Source: Synergistes jonesii (GTDB lineage: Bacteria > Synergistota > Synergistia > Synergistales > Synergistaceae). Taken from it: a stretch of 64,000 bases of DNA. Positions 16,642 to 25,577 of the stretch are shown in pieces (position 1 is the stretch's first letter; every line of letters begins with the position of its first letter). A program made the translations under genes and the position numbers. Where the stretch lies: NCBI RefSeq assembly GCF_000712295.1, contig NZ_JMKI01000006.1, positions 1-64,000 on the forward strand, given 5' to 3'. Below the pieces are notes generated by a model. It did not search any database, had not been told where the DNA came from, and saw only the letters and a list, made by a program, of their open reading frames with translations.

Positions 16642-18977
16642 TGTCGGATGTTCATTTTGAAAAAGGCAATTTTACGGTAGTAGGTACAAAACAACCTTAC
16701 GTCGATGCTTTTGACAAAGTCACTGGCCGCACAACTTATATAACGGATTTTTCTCTTCCTGGGATGCTTCATGGAAAAGCTCTACGTAGCCCGTATCCTC
16801 ATGCGCGTATTCTTTCGATAGATACCTCAGCGGCTGAAAAAGTGCCTGGAATAAAATGTGTGATTACCGGCAAAAACATACGGCAAAATAAATGGGGACC
16901 TGTAACGAAAGACGAATATCTGCTCGCCGTCGACAAAGTAAATTTTGTTGGAGACGAGGTCGCGGCTGTGGCCGGCATTGATGAGGAAGCGTGTGAGGAA
17001 GCCCTTTCAAAGATCAAAGTGGAATATGAGCCTTTGCCGGCCATACTCACGATGCACGACGCGATGAAAGAAGGCGCTCCGGTCATACATGAAGCTTTCC
17101 CGCGCAATGTCAATCATCATTTCGATATTCCACGCGGCGATATAGAATCTGTTTTTAAAAACGCATATCTCGTACATGAAGGCGAATATGAGACACAGCT
17201 CGAATATCAGGCATATATAGAGCCTATGGGTGGTGTGTCGACATGGGACAGCAAGGGCAATCTGACAATTTATGCCGGAATACAGACGCCGACGTGGTCA
17301 AGAAATGACTATGCCGTTGCTCTTGATATGCCGGTTGAAAAAATAAGGATAGTGCAGCAGTATTTCGGAGGAGGGTTCGGAGCTAAACTTTCTCAGCAGG
17401 TTCACCCGCTGGGGGCGCTTATCGCCAAGTACGCCGGGCAGCCGGTAAGGTTTGTCTTAGACAGGTCAGAAGATTTTCAGTGCGGCTTGCCGAGGGTCCC
17501 GATGTATTTCAGAATCAAAACTGCCTGGGATAAAAATGGTAAATATCTTGGCAAATATACATACATACTTGCGGACAACGGCGCATACGCGTCTTACGGG
17601 GCTCCTATTGCGCTGACGGCAATGTATCGTATAGACATCATGTATCAAGTTCCGGTGCTGCGCTCTGTGTGCGATTTGGTTTATACAAATAAGGTCCCCA
17701 CGGGCTGCTTCAGAGGTTTTGGAAATACTCAGATGCACCTTGCGCACGAATCCCACATTGATGAAGTTGCTGAGATGCTCGGAATCAGTGCGCAGGAATT
17801 ACGCTATCGCAATCTTGCTGTTCCGGGCTATAAAAACCCGCATGGTTGGAAGACCAACAGCTGCGAAATCAGACAGTGCATTGAAAAAGCAGTTAAAAAG
17901 TCTGATTACGACAACAAACGCAAGGAGCTTGCCGAAGAGAACGAGAAGAATGATTCTATAAAAAGAGGCATCGGACTTGCCGGGGCCGTCCATGTTTCCG
18001 GTAATAGGTCGTTCATCAAGCCTTTCGAAGGCGCTGGCATAATCCTAAGAATGAATGAGCAGGGCCGTGTGTATGTCTACAGCAACGAACCTGATATGGG
18101 ACAGGGAATAAGGACTACGCTTAGCATTTGCGTCGCCGATGGCTTAAAGCTCGACTTTGATCGCATATGCGTTCCAGATCCTGATACGAACGTAGTTCCC
18201 TTTGGCCTGGGCTGCTTTGCCAGCAGAGGAACATATATGGCGACTGGCGCTTTGCATGTGGCCATAGAGGATATGAAGGGCAAGCTGCTTAACCTCGCTT
18301 CGGATCTGCTGTCACTTCCCAAGGAAGAGCTTGAGTTAGAAAATGGTTCCGTAGTATCGAAAAATGACAAATCAAAAAGAGCGACATATGCAGAGCTTGC
18401 ATGGAAACACGTGTGTGACTTCCCCGGACAGCACATACTCGGAATCGGACATTTCACACCCGCCGGGGTCGAATACCCCGACGCGACAAAATACAACAAT
18501 ATTTCCGGCGGATATGCCTTTGGCTGTGACGTTGCCGAGGTGGAAGTCAATACTAATACAGGGGAAATAAAGGTCTCGAATATCTGGGCGGTCCACGATG
18601 TCGGTCAGCCTATAAATCGCTTGGCCTTAGAAGGGCAACTTCAGGGAGGTATAGCTCAGGGGTACGGATGGGCCGTAATGGAGCATTTGAAATACAATCC
18701 TGATGGAAAGGCGGCAAATGCTTGCTTCCTCGATTATCAAATCCCTACTGCTGCCGATATACCTAATATAGATGTTGACTTTGCCGACAGCTTTGAGTGG
18801 ACGACGGGATTTGGAGCTAAATCGATAGGCGAGTGTGCAACAAATCCTGCTGCGCCTGCGATACTCAACGCCATATACAATGCCATAGGAATAAGATTTC
18901 ACAACCTTCCAATAACCGCAGAAAAAGTTTTTAGCGCGTTACGTGAAAAAGAAAAAGCGTCAAAGACGGTGGAATAG
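16638..18977 (+). CDS. Xanthine dehydrogenase-family molybdenum-binding subunit
   Basis: A 779-residue Mo-cofactor subunit. Key motifs are present: QQYFGGGFGAKL (cofactor binding), GCFRGFGNTQ (the substrate-facing Arg motif), GQGIRTTL, and the C-terminal GAKSIGECATNP whose Glu is the catalytic base that activates the Mo-bound water. It hydroxylates a carbon next to a ring nitrogen. The family includes xanthine, nicotinate and purine hydroxylases, which cannot be separated by motifs alone. The ATG at 16638 overlaps the upstream stop. The gene is more AT-rich than the genes before 15.3 kb. With YqeB upstream, a selenium-containing centre is likely. Confidence 0.9.
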   Translation: MMSDVHFEKGNFTVVGTKQPYVDAFDKVTGRTTYITDFSLPGMLHGKALRSPYPHARILSIDTSAAEKVPGIKCVITGKNIRQNKWGPVTKDEYLLAVDKVNFVGDEVAAVAGIDEEACEEALSKIKVEYEPLPAILTMHDAMKEGAPVIHEAFPRNVNHHFDIPRGDIESVFKNAYLVHEGEYETQLEYQAYIEPMGGVSTWDSKGNLTIYAGIQTPTWSRNDYAVALDMPVEKIRIVQQYFGGGFGAKLSQQVHPLGALIAKYAGQPVRFVLDRSEDFQCGLPRVPMYFRIKTAWDKNGKYLGKYTYILADNGAYASYGAPIALTAMYRIDIMYQVPVLRSVCDLVYTNKVPTGCFRGFGNTQMHLAHESHIDEVAEMLGISAQELRYRNLAVPGYKNPHGWKTNSCEIRQCIEKAVKKSDYDNKRKELAEENEKNDSIKRGIGLAGAVHVSGNRSFIKPFEGAGIILRMNEQGRVYVYSNEPDMGQGIRTTLSICVADGLKLDFDRICVPDPDTNVVPFGLGCFASRGTYMATGALHVAIEDMKGKLLNLASDLLSLPKEELELENGSVVSKNDKSKRATYAELAWKHVCDFPGQHILGIGHFTPAGVEYPDATKYNNISGGYAFGCDVAEVEVNTNTGEIKVSNIWAVHDVGQPINRLALEGQLQGGIAQGYGWAVMEHLKYNPDGKAANACFLDYQIPTAADIPNIDVDFADSFEWTTGFGAKSIGECATNPAAPAILNAIYNAIGIRFHNLPITAEKVFSALREKEKASKTVE

Positions 18978-18993
18978 GGGGGAGGCCCGGATC

Positions 18994-19845
18994 ATGTTTA
19001 ATATATCTTACATTGCTCCCGATAAGCAGGTGGATGCGCTCAATTATCTCTATGAACATAAATGCGCACGCGTATTGGCTGGGGGAACTGACCTTATCGC
19101 CAAATGGAAAAAGATCGGTCACCCTGATATGGAGCTGCTTGATATCCGCAATATAGAAGGCTTCAAAGAGATCTCAGCGTTTGAAGGATGGCTCTTTATA
19201 GGTACGGCTGTGACTATGGATATGGTGCAGTACAGCGACGTTATTCGCGAGAAGTATCCTATACTTGCGGAAGCTGCCGGAATGGTGGGCTCAGTACAGG
19301 TGAGGAACATGGCGACGATAGGCGGAAACAGCTGCAATGCAGCGCCGTCGGCAGATACCGTCTTGCCGTTGATTGTTTACGATGCCGAAGCCGTCATCGT
19401 TTCGAAAAATGCTGAAAGACGCCGTCCATTGAAAAAATTCTTTTTAGGTCCGGGCAAGACTATCCTGCAGCAGGGCGAACTGCTCAAAGGATTTATTCTT
19501 CCTCTGCCAGCGCCCGCGACATATGCCTCGTTTGTCAAGCACAGCCGCCGTGCGGGGATGGATCTAGCGACGGTCGGCACAGCGGTAAAGCTCAGCTTCG
19601 AAAAGGGCGTGATCGGCGATATTAAGATCGCTCTGGGCGCTGTAGGACCTGTACCTATCTTTATCGAAGCTCTTGAACAATTTATCGGCTTGAAGCTTGA
19701 CGGCGATGCGGTCGAACGCTTGGCGCGTATTTCAGAAGAGCAGGCAAGACCGATAACTGACGTCAGAGGAAGCAAGGAATACAGAAAAGATATGGTCTAC
19801 GAAGAGGTAAGATCCTCTCTGTTGAAAATTGCTGCTGCAATGTAA
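18994..19845 (+). CDS. Xanthine dehydrogenase-family FAD-binding subunit
   Basis: A 283-residue flavoprotein of the CO-dehydrogenase/XDH medium-subunit type. The FAD pyrophosphate motif is ARVLAGGTDLIAKWK near residue 30, and the second flavin motif is MATIGGNSCNAAPSADT near residue 110. Electrons from the 2Fe-2S subunit leave through FAD to NAD or another acceptor. The start at 18994 is selected because GGGGGGAGG precedes it; the longer frame reads back into the molybdenum subunit gene. Gene order small-large-FAD differs from many xdhABC operons. Confidence 0.9.
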   Translation: MFNISYIAPDKQVDALNYLYEHKCARVLAGGTDLIAKWKKIGHPDMELLDIRNIEGFKEISAFEGWLFIGTAVTMDMVQYSDVIREKYPILAEAAGMVGSVQVRNMATIGGNSCNAAPSADTVLPLIVYDAEAVIVSKNAERRRPLKKFFLGPGKTILQQGELLKGFILPLPAPATYASFVKHSRRAGMDLATVGTAVKLSFEKGVIGDIKIALGAVGPVPIFIEALEQFIGLKLDGDAVERLARISEEQARPITDVRGSKEYRKDMVYEEVRSSLLKIAAAM

Positions 19846-20000
19846 CAAGTAATACAATGCGGATTTGAATCGTCACTATCGAATCTTTCAGTACGCAGGC
19901 GTAGAAAAGCCGGCTTTTTGCCCTGCGCGCTGTTGGAGTAGTGCCTTAAACATGCTGTGCAACGCATTTCAAAAACTGAAGATAAAGGGGAGCTGCAAAT

Positions 20001-21233
20001 ATGGCAATATTTGAAAAAGGCCCTGGGTTCGCTGAAGGGTTGCGTTCTTTTTGGGGCGACCAGAACTTTGCAAACGTAAGCAACGGAATAATCGACGGAC
20101 TGGTATTTGGAATTATAGCTATTCCGCTTATACAGAAGGCCTGTTCCGTTGCGAACCTGCCGCCTGAGGTCGTCGAAAGCTGGCTTGTCACAGTCTATGT
20201 CGGCGGAGGCATCATAAGCTGCATAATGGCGCTTTATTACAAACTTCCCATAGTCGGCGCATGGTCTATCCCTGGCGCTATGGCCCTTGCGCAGGTACTC
20301 GGCAATTTCACTCTACCTGAAATTGTAGGAGGATTTCTGGTCGCCGGCCTCTTTGACCTGATTTTGGGGCTTACTGGCACAGTCAGACTGCTGGTTAGGA
20401 AGATACCGGGCGCCGTAATGATGGCGATGGTTGCGGGCACTCTGTTCGGGTGGGGTTCAAAATGCGTGACGTCATTTAAGACCGCTCCTGTAATATGCGC
20501 ATGCGGCGTAATCGGATTTGTGGTCTGTAAAAAATTCCTCAAAAAGATTCCCGCTGTCATGGGCACACTGATAGCAGTTTTCATAGCTTCTATAGCAATG
20601 GGTAAACTTACAGCGGTACCGCTTGATTTCTCAATCGCCAAACCGATGTTCGTCATGCCGGCGTTCAACTTTAAGGCGGCCCTTTCTATAGGAATCCCGC
20701 TTGGCCTTTTGGTCGTCTGCGCCGAGAATATGCAGGCGATAGGTGTTCAGGTTGCGATCGGCAAAAAACCTCCAGTCACGGCAATGACAGTTGTGAGCGG
20801 CATCGGCGGGATAGTGGCGCCATTCTTCTGCGGGCATAACTGCAACATCGCCGGTCCGATGACTGCGTGGGCCGGCAGCGACGACTGCGGGGACGTCGAT
20901 AAGCGCTATGTGGCGGCGGTTTGGTGCGGCGTCGCTTTCGCGCTTACTGGGATCTTTGCGAAATTCACGATGGGGCTGCTCGCGATGATACCGGCCGAAG
21001 CGCTCAACATGGTCGTCAGCCTGACGCTTATCGGCATGATAATCGGCGCTCTCGGAGATTCTTTCGGCTCCGGGAAATTTAAGTTTGGCAGCTTTGCCTC
21101 ATTCATCACGGCGGCGAGCGGCGTAACATTCTTCGGCATCGGTTCGGCGTTCTGGGCTCTCTTTGCCGGTACGATCATCACGCTTCTCCTTGAGAAGGGT
21201 GATTACGACGCGATGGTCTCGCCGCTTGATTAA
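20001..21233 (+). CDS. BenE-family (NCS2-fold-like) membrane transporter
   Basis: A 410-residue protein with about 12 to 14 hydrophobic segments. AWSIPGAMALAQVLG, the GIPLGLLVVCAENMQAIG segment and APFFCGHNCNIAGPMTAW match the BenE benzoate/H+ symporter layout, where the substrate site sits between half-helices. BenE proteins share the fold of nucleobase transporters, so an aromatic or heterocyclic acid is a reasonable cargo. The gene follows the hydroxylase subunits after 155 bases with its own good ribosome site (AAAGGGGAG). It is probably the uptake system of this locus. Confidence 0.75.
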   Translation: MAIFEKGPGFAEGLRSFWGDQNFANVSNGIIDGLVFGIIAIPLIQKACSVANLPPEVVESWLVTVYVGGGIISCIMALYYKLPIVGAWSIPGAMALAQVLGNFTLPEIVGGFLVAGLFDLILGLTGTVRLLVRKIPGAVMMAMVAGTLFGWGSKCVTSFKTAPVICACGVIGFVVCKKFLKKIPAVMGTLIAVFIASIAMGKLTAVPLDFSIAKPMFVMPAFNFKAALSIGIPLGLLVVCAENMQAIGVQVAIGKKPPVTAMTVVSGIGGIVAPFFCGHNCNIAGPMTAWAGSDDCGDVDKRYVAAVWCGVAFALTGIFAKFTMGLLAMIPAEALNMVVSLTLIGMIIGALGDSFGSGKFKFGSFASFITAASGVTFFGIGSAFWALFAGTIITLLLEKGDYDAMVSPLD

Positions 21234-21257
21234 CACAGATTAGGTATAATTCTCATA

Positions 21258-21296
21258 TGGCGTGGCGCAGCTCGGCCGCATCGCTGCGCCACGCCA
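21258..21296 (+). terminator. Long perfect hairpin between transporter and nitrilase genes
   Basis: A 14-bp perfect GC-rich stem (21258-21271 with 21283-21296, loop 11). No T-run follows, so it may act as a transcript-stabilising or partial termination structure rather than a full stop. Confidence 0.55.
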
Positions 21297-21327
21297 GATT
21301 AATTCATGGACAAGGAGTGGATGTATT

Positions 21328-22107
21328 TTGAAAGTTTCATCTATTCAGCTGGAAATCAAAAACTCGCGCAGCAAAGACGGGACCATTGACTACGTTCTCT
21401 CATTGATGGACAGGTGTGCCGGAGACGATCTGATCATTCTGCCTGAACTTTGGAACGTCGGCTTCTTCGGCTACGACGAATATAAGTCGTCGAGCGAGCC
21501 GATAAACGGCAAGACCGCTTCGGCGATATCGAAAAAGGCGAAGGAGCTCGGCGCGTACGTTTATTCGGGGAGCTTCGTGGAAAACAAAGACGGCAAATAT
21601 TACAACGCCAGCGTCCTCTTCGACCGCGAGGGGCGCGACATCCTCGAATACAGAAAAATGCATCTCTTCTCGTACAACTGTAAGGAGCCTGAGATACTCA
21701 CACCGGGCGAAGAGATTTCCGTAGCGTCCACCGAATTCGGACGCTTCGGGCTTGCGACCTGCTACGACCTGCGCTTCCCGGAGCTTTTCAGAAAGATGGC
21801 TGTCGAAAAGGGCGCCGAATTTTTCCTCGTGACGTCCGCTTGGCCCTTCCCGAGGGTCGAGGCCTGGAACGCGCTGAACCAGGTGCGCGCGCTTGAGAAT
21901 ACCTGCTATTTGATCTCCTGCAACGCGGTCGGTGTCGACCGCGGCGTCCGCCTCGCCGGCCACAGCCAGATCGTGGACCCGTGGGGCTACGTGTTGGCCG
22001 CGTCAGGCTACGAAGAGACGATCGTCAGAGCCGAGATACCGGCGGGCAGCGTTGCGAGAATACGAAAAGAGTTCCCCGTCCTGAAGGACAGGCGCCTGAC
22101 GGTTTAA
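21328..22107 (+). CDS. Carbon-nitrogen hydrolase (nitrilase superfamily, omega-amidase-like)
   Basis: A 259-residue CN-hydrolase with the full catalytic triad: E40 (ILPELWN), K110 (YRKMHLF) and C145 (ATCYDLRFPE). The RFPELFRKM sequence after the Cys fits the omega-amidase/NIT2-like branch; beta-ureidopropionase-like activity, common in pyrimidine breakdown, is an alternative. The start is TTG at 21328, 10 bases after AAGGAG; no ATG in this frame lies close. It would hydrolyse an amide or carbamoyl compound after ring opening. Base composition returns to GC-rich here. Confidence 0.85.
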   Translation: MKVSSIQLEIKNSRSKDGTIDYVLSLMDRCAGDDLIILPELWNVGFFGYDEYKSSSEPINGKTASAISKKAKELGAYVYSGSFVENKDGKYYNASVLFDREGRDILEYRKMHLFSYNCKEPEILTPGEEISVASTEFGRFGLATCYDLRFPELFRKMAVEKGAEFFLVTSAWPFPRVEAWNALNQVRALENTCYLISCNAVGVDRGVRLAGHSQIVDPWGYVLAASGYEETIVRAEIPAGSVARIRKEFPVLKDRRLTV

Positions 22108-22110
22108 GGT

Positions 22111-22341
22111 TGCAAAGGAAGAGATATCGCACAGCAGAGAAAATATGTTGCCGAAGAAGATGAAGAGATAATCAAGTACCTAGGCGAAAACGGTATGACC
22201 GTCTATAGGATGAACGCTAAGGAGTCTGGCGAGTTTGAAAAAGCGTTGCATCCTGTATACGAAGCTTTCAGCGATATGTCGCCGGGATGCAAGAGAACTA
22301 TTGACACGGTGCTTAACGCCAAAAAGGCGCCGAGTTATTAA
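22111..22341 (+). pseudogene. C-terminal remnant of a DctP-type TRAP receptor
   Basis: Directly after the nitrilase stop, the same frame encodes RKYVAEEDEEIIKYLGENGM, then HPVYEAFSDM, ending in a TAA at 22339-22341. This is the pattern of the last 70 residues of DctP-family binding proteins (long helix, GMTV, HPVYE.F). No start codon or N-terminal part is present. It differs from the DctP at 38 kb, so it is the tail of another lost transporter. A recombination event evidently joined it to the nitrilase gene end. Confidence 0.65.
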
Positions 22342-22574
22342 AATTGAAAGGCGTGATTCTCCCCGCCGCGGCGCTGACAACATGATATGAAATACTTTCC
22401 CACCGTGCTGGCATCTGAGATATCCTTTGAAACGTCGCCCCGGGTGGGAAAATTTGTATCTTTACATGCCAGTCACAGAAACGTAGAATATTAGAATAGA
22501 ATACTAAACTAAAATGAAAGGGCCGCAGTTTCCACTTTGGCTGCGGTATTTTCTCTATCGTTGAGGAGGAGCCA

Positions 22575-23810
22575 ATGGAAAAACGGGGTGGTATGGTCGT
22601 ATATATATCATATGCGCTGTTGATTTCAGCATATTTTTTATGTTGCCTGATAGGGACGTCCGGTGTGGTGGTTCTTCCGGTCCTTTCTTCCGCTATGGGG
22701 CTCTCCCCTGCCATAGTGGGACTTGTTTCCGGGATGTACTTTTACGGTTATACGATAACTCAGCCGTTTTGCGGAAAGATGTGCGACAGCAAGGGGCCGC
22801 TTTTCATGGAAAGCTGCGGCATCATAATCTTCGCTTTCGGGCTTGCGCTCTTTGCCGCGGCCGATAATGTTCTCATGCTCTGCACCGCGCGCTTTTTACT
22901 CGGAGTGGGGGCCGGCCCGACATTTTGCAGTCTGATGGTTTTCCAGGCGAAGGCTTTGCCCCGGCATCTGTTTTCGAAGTTTATGGGGTTGACGATAATG
23001 CTTGGGAATTTAGGCGGAGTAGTGTCAGTCGCCCCTCTTGGCTTCGCGATAGATAAGCTTGGCTACAGGAACGTGCATTATCTACTGGGCGCGGTTTCGT
23101 CCGTGTTGTTTGTACTGCTGCTTTCAATGCTTCGCAGGCTCCCGTTCGAAAAAGACGAAACCGCCGCTTCAGGTAAAGACGACGTTTTACGCGGGTTTGG
23201 CATCATGCTCGGAAGCCGGCAGCTTACGGTTATTGTTTTCGTATGGCTGATCGTGATGGTTCTACAAATGAACTTGATTGGGCTCTGGGGGGTCGAATGG
23301 CTGAGAAAAACATGCCTGTTGTCCGAGAATCTCGCAAGGGCTTGTATGTCTATGGGAGGCATCGGAGTCCTTGCCGGAGCTCTTGCGGTGGGAATCGCCG
23401 GCAATCTTTTTTCTAAATCGATCATCTTTTTAAGGGGCTTTTACATGCTGCTGATCGCAAGCCTCGCACTGTTGATTCTTAGCGTGAGCCGTTCATGCCA
23501 GTGGCAGCTTCTTGCCGGTATCACCTTTATCATCGGCATGACGCTCGGTATTATAAACGTTTTGTGCAATGTTTTCCTCTATAAGATAGTGGGGGCGGGC
23601 GTTGTAGGTACCGTAACGGGGGCGTGTAACCTCGTCCTCTTTTTAAGCGTTTTGCTGAGTCAATGGTTCTCAGGTGCATTTATTCAGAAGTGGGACGCGG
23701 CGGCATTTTTATCGGATTTTTCGTCCATATCGGCGTTTTTTGTCCTTATTGTGCTGCTTGCCTCTGCCGTGTTGTTCCTGTTCCTTTGCACGGATTACAA
23801 GGACGTTTAG
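22575..23810 (+). CDS. MFS transporter
   Basis: A 411-residue major-facilitator protein with 12 hydrophobic segments. The loop 2-3 signature appears as GKMCDSKGPLFME, a variant of GxLaDrxGrkxxl, and the helix 4 region is ARFLLGVGAGPTFC. GGAGGAG precedes the ATG. The base composition is lower in GC than in the next MFS gene, although both may belong to the same broad family (the helix 1-2 pattern is similar). No substrate can be inferred; the position beside a TRAP remnant and the heterocycle locus is not informative. Confidence 0.85.
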   Translation: MEKRGGMVVYISYALLISAYFLCCLIGTSGVVVLPVLSSAMGLSPAIVGLVSGMYFYGYTITQPFCGKMCDSKGPLFMESCGIIIFAFGLALFAAADNVLMLCTARFLLGVGAGPTFCSLMVFQAKALPRHLFSKFMGLTIMLGNLGGVVSVAPLGFAIDKLGYRNVHYLLGAVSSVLFVLLLSMLRRLPFEKDETAASGKDDVLRGFGIMLGSRQLTVIVFVWLIVMVLQMNLIGLWGVEWLRKTCLLSENLARACMSMGGIGVLAGALAVGIAGNLFSKSIIFLRGFYMLLIASLALLILSVSRSCQWQLLAGITFIIGMTLGIINVLCNVFLYKIVGAGVVGTVTGACNLVLFLSVLLSQWFSGAFIQKWDAAAFLSDFSSISAFFVLIVLLASAVLFLFLCTDYKDV

Positions 23811-24073
23811 TATCAAAGCCGCGAGGCCGCGAGGGAGAAAATGTAAAAGTGGCGGCGCGCGGTTTTGTTTACCGTGTTTGCCGCCGTTTATATTGCTATG
23901 GCGGACGATAAATGTCAAGGCGCGCGTTTGCTCAAGTACCGTATTTATGGTTAGCGTATGCTCTGCATGTAATTTTGTCGGCTTGCATATTTATTTTCGA
24001 TAATTTCGCGGCATTTCCCTTCCTGTGATATGTGATATATAATCCTCAATTATCAAACGAAACGTTGGGGGCG

Positions 24074-25330
24074 GTGGTTTTGGAGGGGAAGAACAGTTTT
24101 CTTTCGCCGGTTTTCGTGCGGCTCTTTCTGCCGTTCGGGCTGGGGTATTTTTTATCCGTTTTTCTCGGCTGCGCGAACGCGGTGATGTCGCCGCTGCTCG
24201 TTTCGGAGTTTTCGCTCTCTCCCGCGGATCTCGGCTTTATGAGTTCCGTTTATCTGATTTTTTTCGGTGTCGCGCAGTTTCCGATCGGGGTTTTTCTTGA
24301 CCGTTTCGGCGCGCGGCTGACGCTCGCTCCGTTTTTGATATTTGCGGTCGCCGGCGCCGCGCTTTTCGGCGCGGCCCGCGGCTTTGGCGCGCTCGTCCTT
24401 TCACGCGCGCTCGTCGGCGTCGGCCTTGCCGGCAGCCTTATGGCGGCTTTCAAGGCTTTTGCCGCCTGGCTTCCGGCCGAAAAGCTGCCGGTCGCTTACA
24501 GCGCGCTCTCTCTTATGGGCGGGCTCGGCGGGATGTTCGCGACGCGCCCCGTCGCGATGGCTTTCGACGCGATCGGCTGGCGCGCCGTTTTCTTTGTGCT
24601 TGCCGCCGCGACGCTCGCATACGCGGCGGCGGTATGGTTCGTGGCTCCGAAGGATGAGCCTGGCGGCTCGGCGGAGAAAGTGCCTCTGCTGCGTCTGCTT
24701 TCGCAGATGTTCGCCTTTTTAGGAGAGAGGCGTTTCCTCTGCGTCGCGGCTCCGGCGACGGCGGGGCAGGGCGTCTTTTTCGCGTATCTCTATTTGTGGA
24801 TCGGGCCGTGGATGTACGACGTGGCGGGCTTCGGCGAAGCGTCGGCCGGAGCCTGCATGATGGCGGCCTTCGGCGGCGCGGCCGCGGGCTTCTTCCTGAA
24901 CGGCGTGCTTGCCGAGTGGTTTGAGGATAGGGGTTGGCTCTCCTGGGAGCAGTTTTATCTGCTTTCAGGTGCGTTCGTAGCCGTTTTTCTCGCCGTGATA
25001 GCCGCCGTAAACGGCGCCGCGGCCGCGCCCCTCTGGTGTATCGTGATGTTTTTCGCGGCGATGGCGATGATATCTTTCCCGATAACGCGCCGGATGTATT
25101 CTGGCGGCGAGGTCGGGCGCGCTCTGTCGCTTTTGAATTTCATCATATTCCTCTTTTCGTTCCTTATTCAGTGGCTCGTCGGGATCGCTCTTGATTTTTA
25201 TCCCGTAGCCGGCGGGCATTTCTCGCCGGAAGGGCACAGGGTGTGCGTCCTTGCGGTCGCCCTCTTCAATCTTGCCTGCTGCGCTTACTTCGCCCTCGGA
25301 ATGAAGCTCGGCTGGCTGCGCCGAGGCTGA
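24074..25330 (+). CDS. MFS transporter
   Basis: A GC-rich MFS protein of about 418 residues with 12 hydrophobic segments; FPIGVFLDRFGARLTLAP is the loop 2-3 signature and LVGVGLAGSLMAAFKAFAAW the helix 4-5 region, as in the nitrate/oxalate-like MFS group. The start is unclear: GTG 24074 or TTG 24080 follow GGGGGCGG, while a GTG at 24032 would add 14 non-conserved residues. The high GC and codon choice contrast with the preceding MFS gene, so the two were probably acquired separately and are not a recent duplication. Confidence 0.8.
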   Translation: MVLEGKNSFLSPVFVRLFLPFGLGYFLSVFLGCANAVMSPLLVSEFSLSPADLGFMSSVYLIFFGVAQFPIGVFLDRFGARLTLAPFLIFAVAGAALFGAARGFGALVLSRALVGVGLAGSLMAAFKAFAAWLPAEKLPVAYSALSLMGGLGGMFATRPVAMAFDAIGWRAVFFVLAAATLAYAAAVWFVAPKDEPGGSAEKVPLLRLLSQMFAFLGERRFLCVAAPATAGQGVFFAYLYLWIGPWMYDVAGFGEASAGACMMAAFGGAAAGFFLNGVLAEWFEDRGWLSWEQFYLLSGAFVAVFLAVIAAVNGAAAAPLWCIVMFFAAMAMISFPITRRMYSGGEVGRALSLLNFIIFLFSFLIQWLVGIALDFYPVAGGHFSPEGHRVCVLAVALFNLACCAYFALGMKLGWLRRG

Positions 25331-25577
25331 TCTGCCAAGGTGCGAAGGGGAAATTTTTATACAGATTTTTCATTTGCATAGCAAGAATGTATATTTACAG
25401 CCGGCAATTCTTTGCGAGGGGCGCAGTGAAGGATGAAATTTTGCTTTCGCCGCTCTTTTTGTGAAAAAAGAAAGAGTATCGGCGTTCGCCGGTGAAAAGG
25501 TGTCGGGCGCGCCTTTAACATTTCACGCGCTCTCTGTTATCATTACGCTATGAAGTCATCCGCTTTGGAGGCGCGAA

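Noticed and set aside
21258-21296. Possible tRNA-like cloverleaf
   Set aside because: The sequence folds as one perfect 14-bp hairpin, with no anticodon or T arm.
23811-24073. Short open frames between the two MFS genes
   Set aside because: They lack start sites and protein-like composition; the region is AT-rich spacer.
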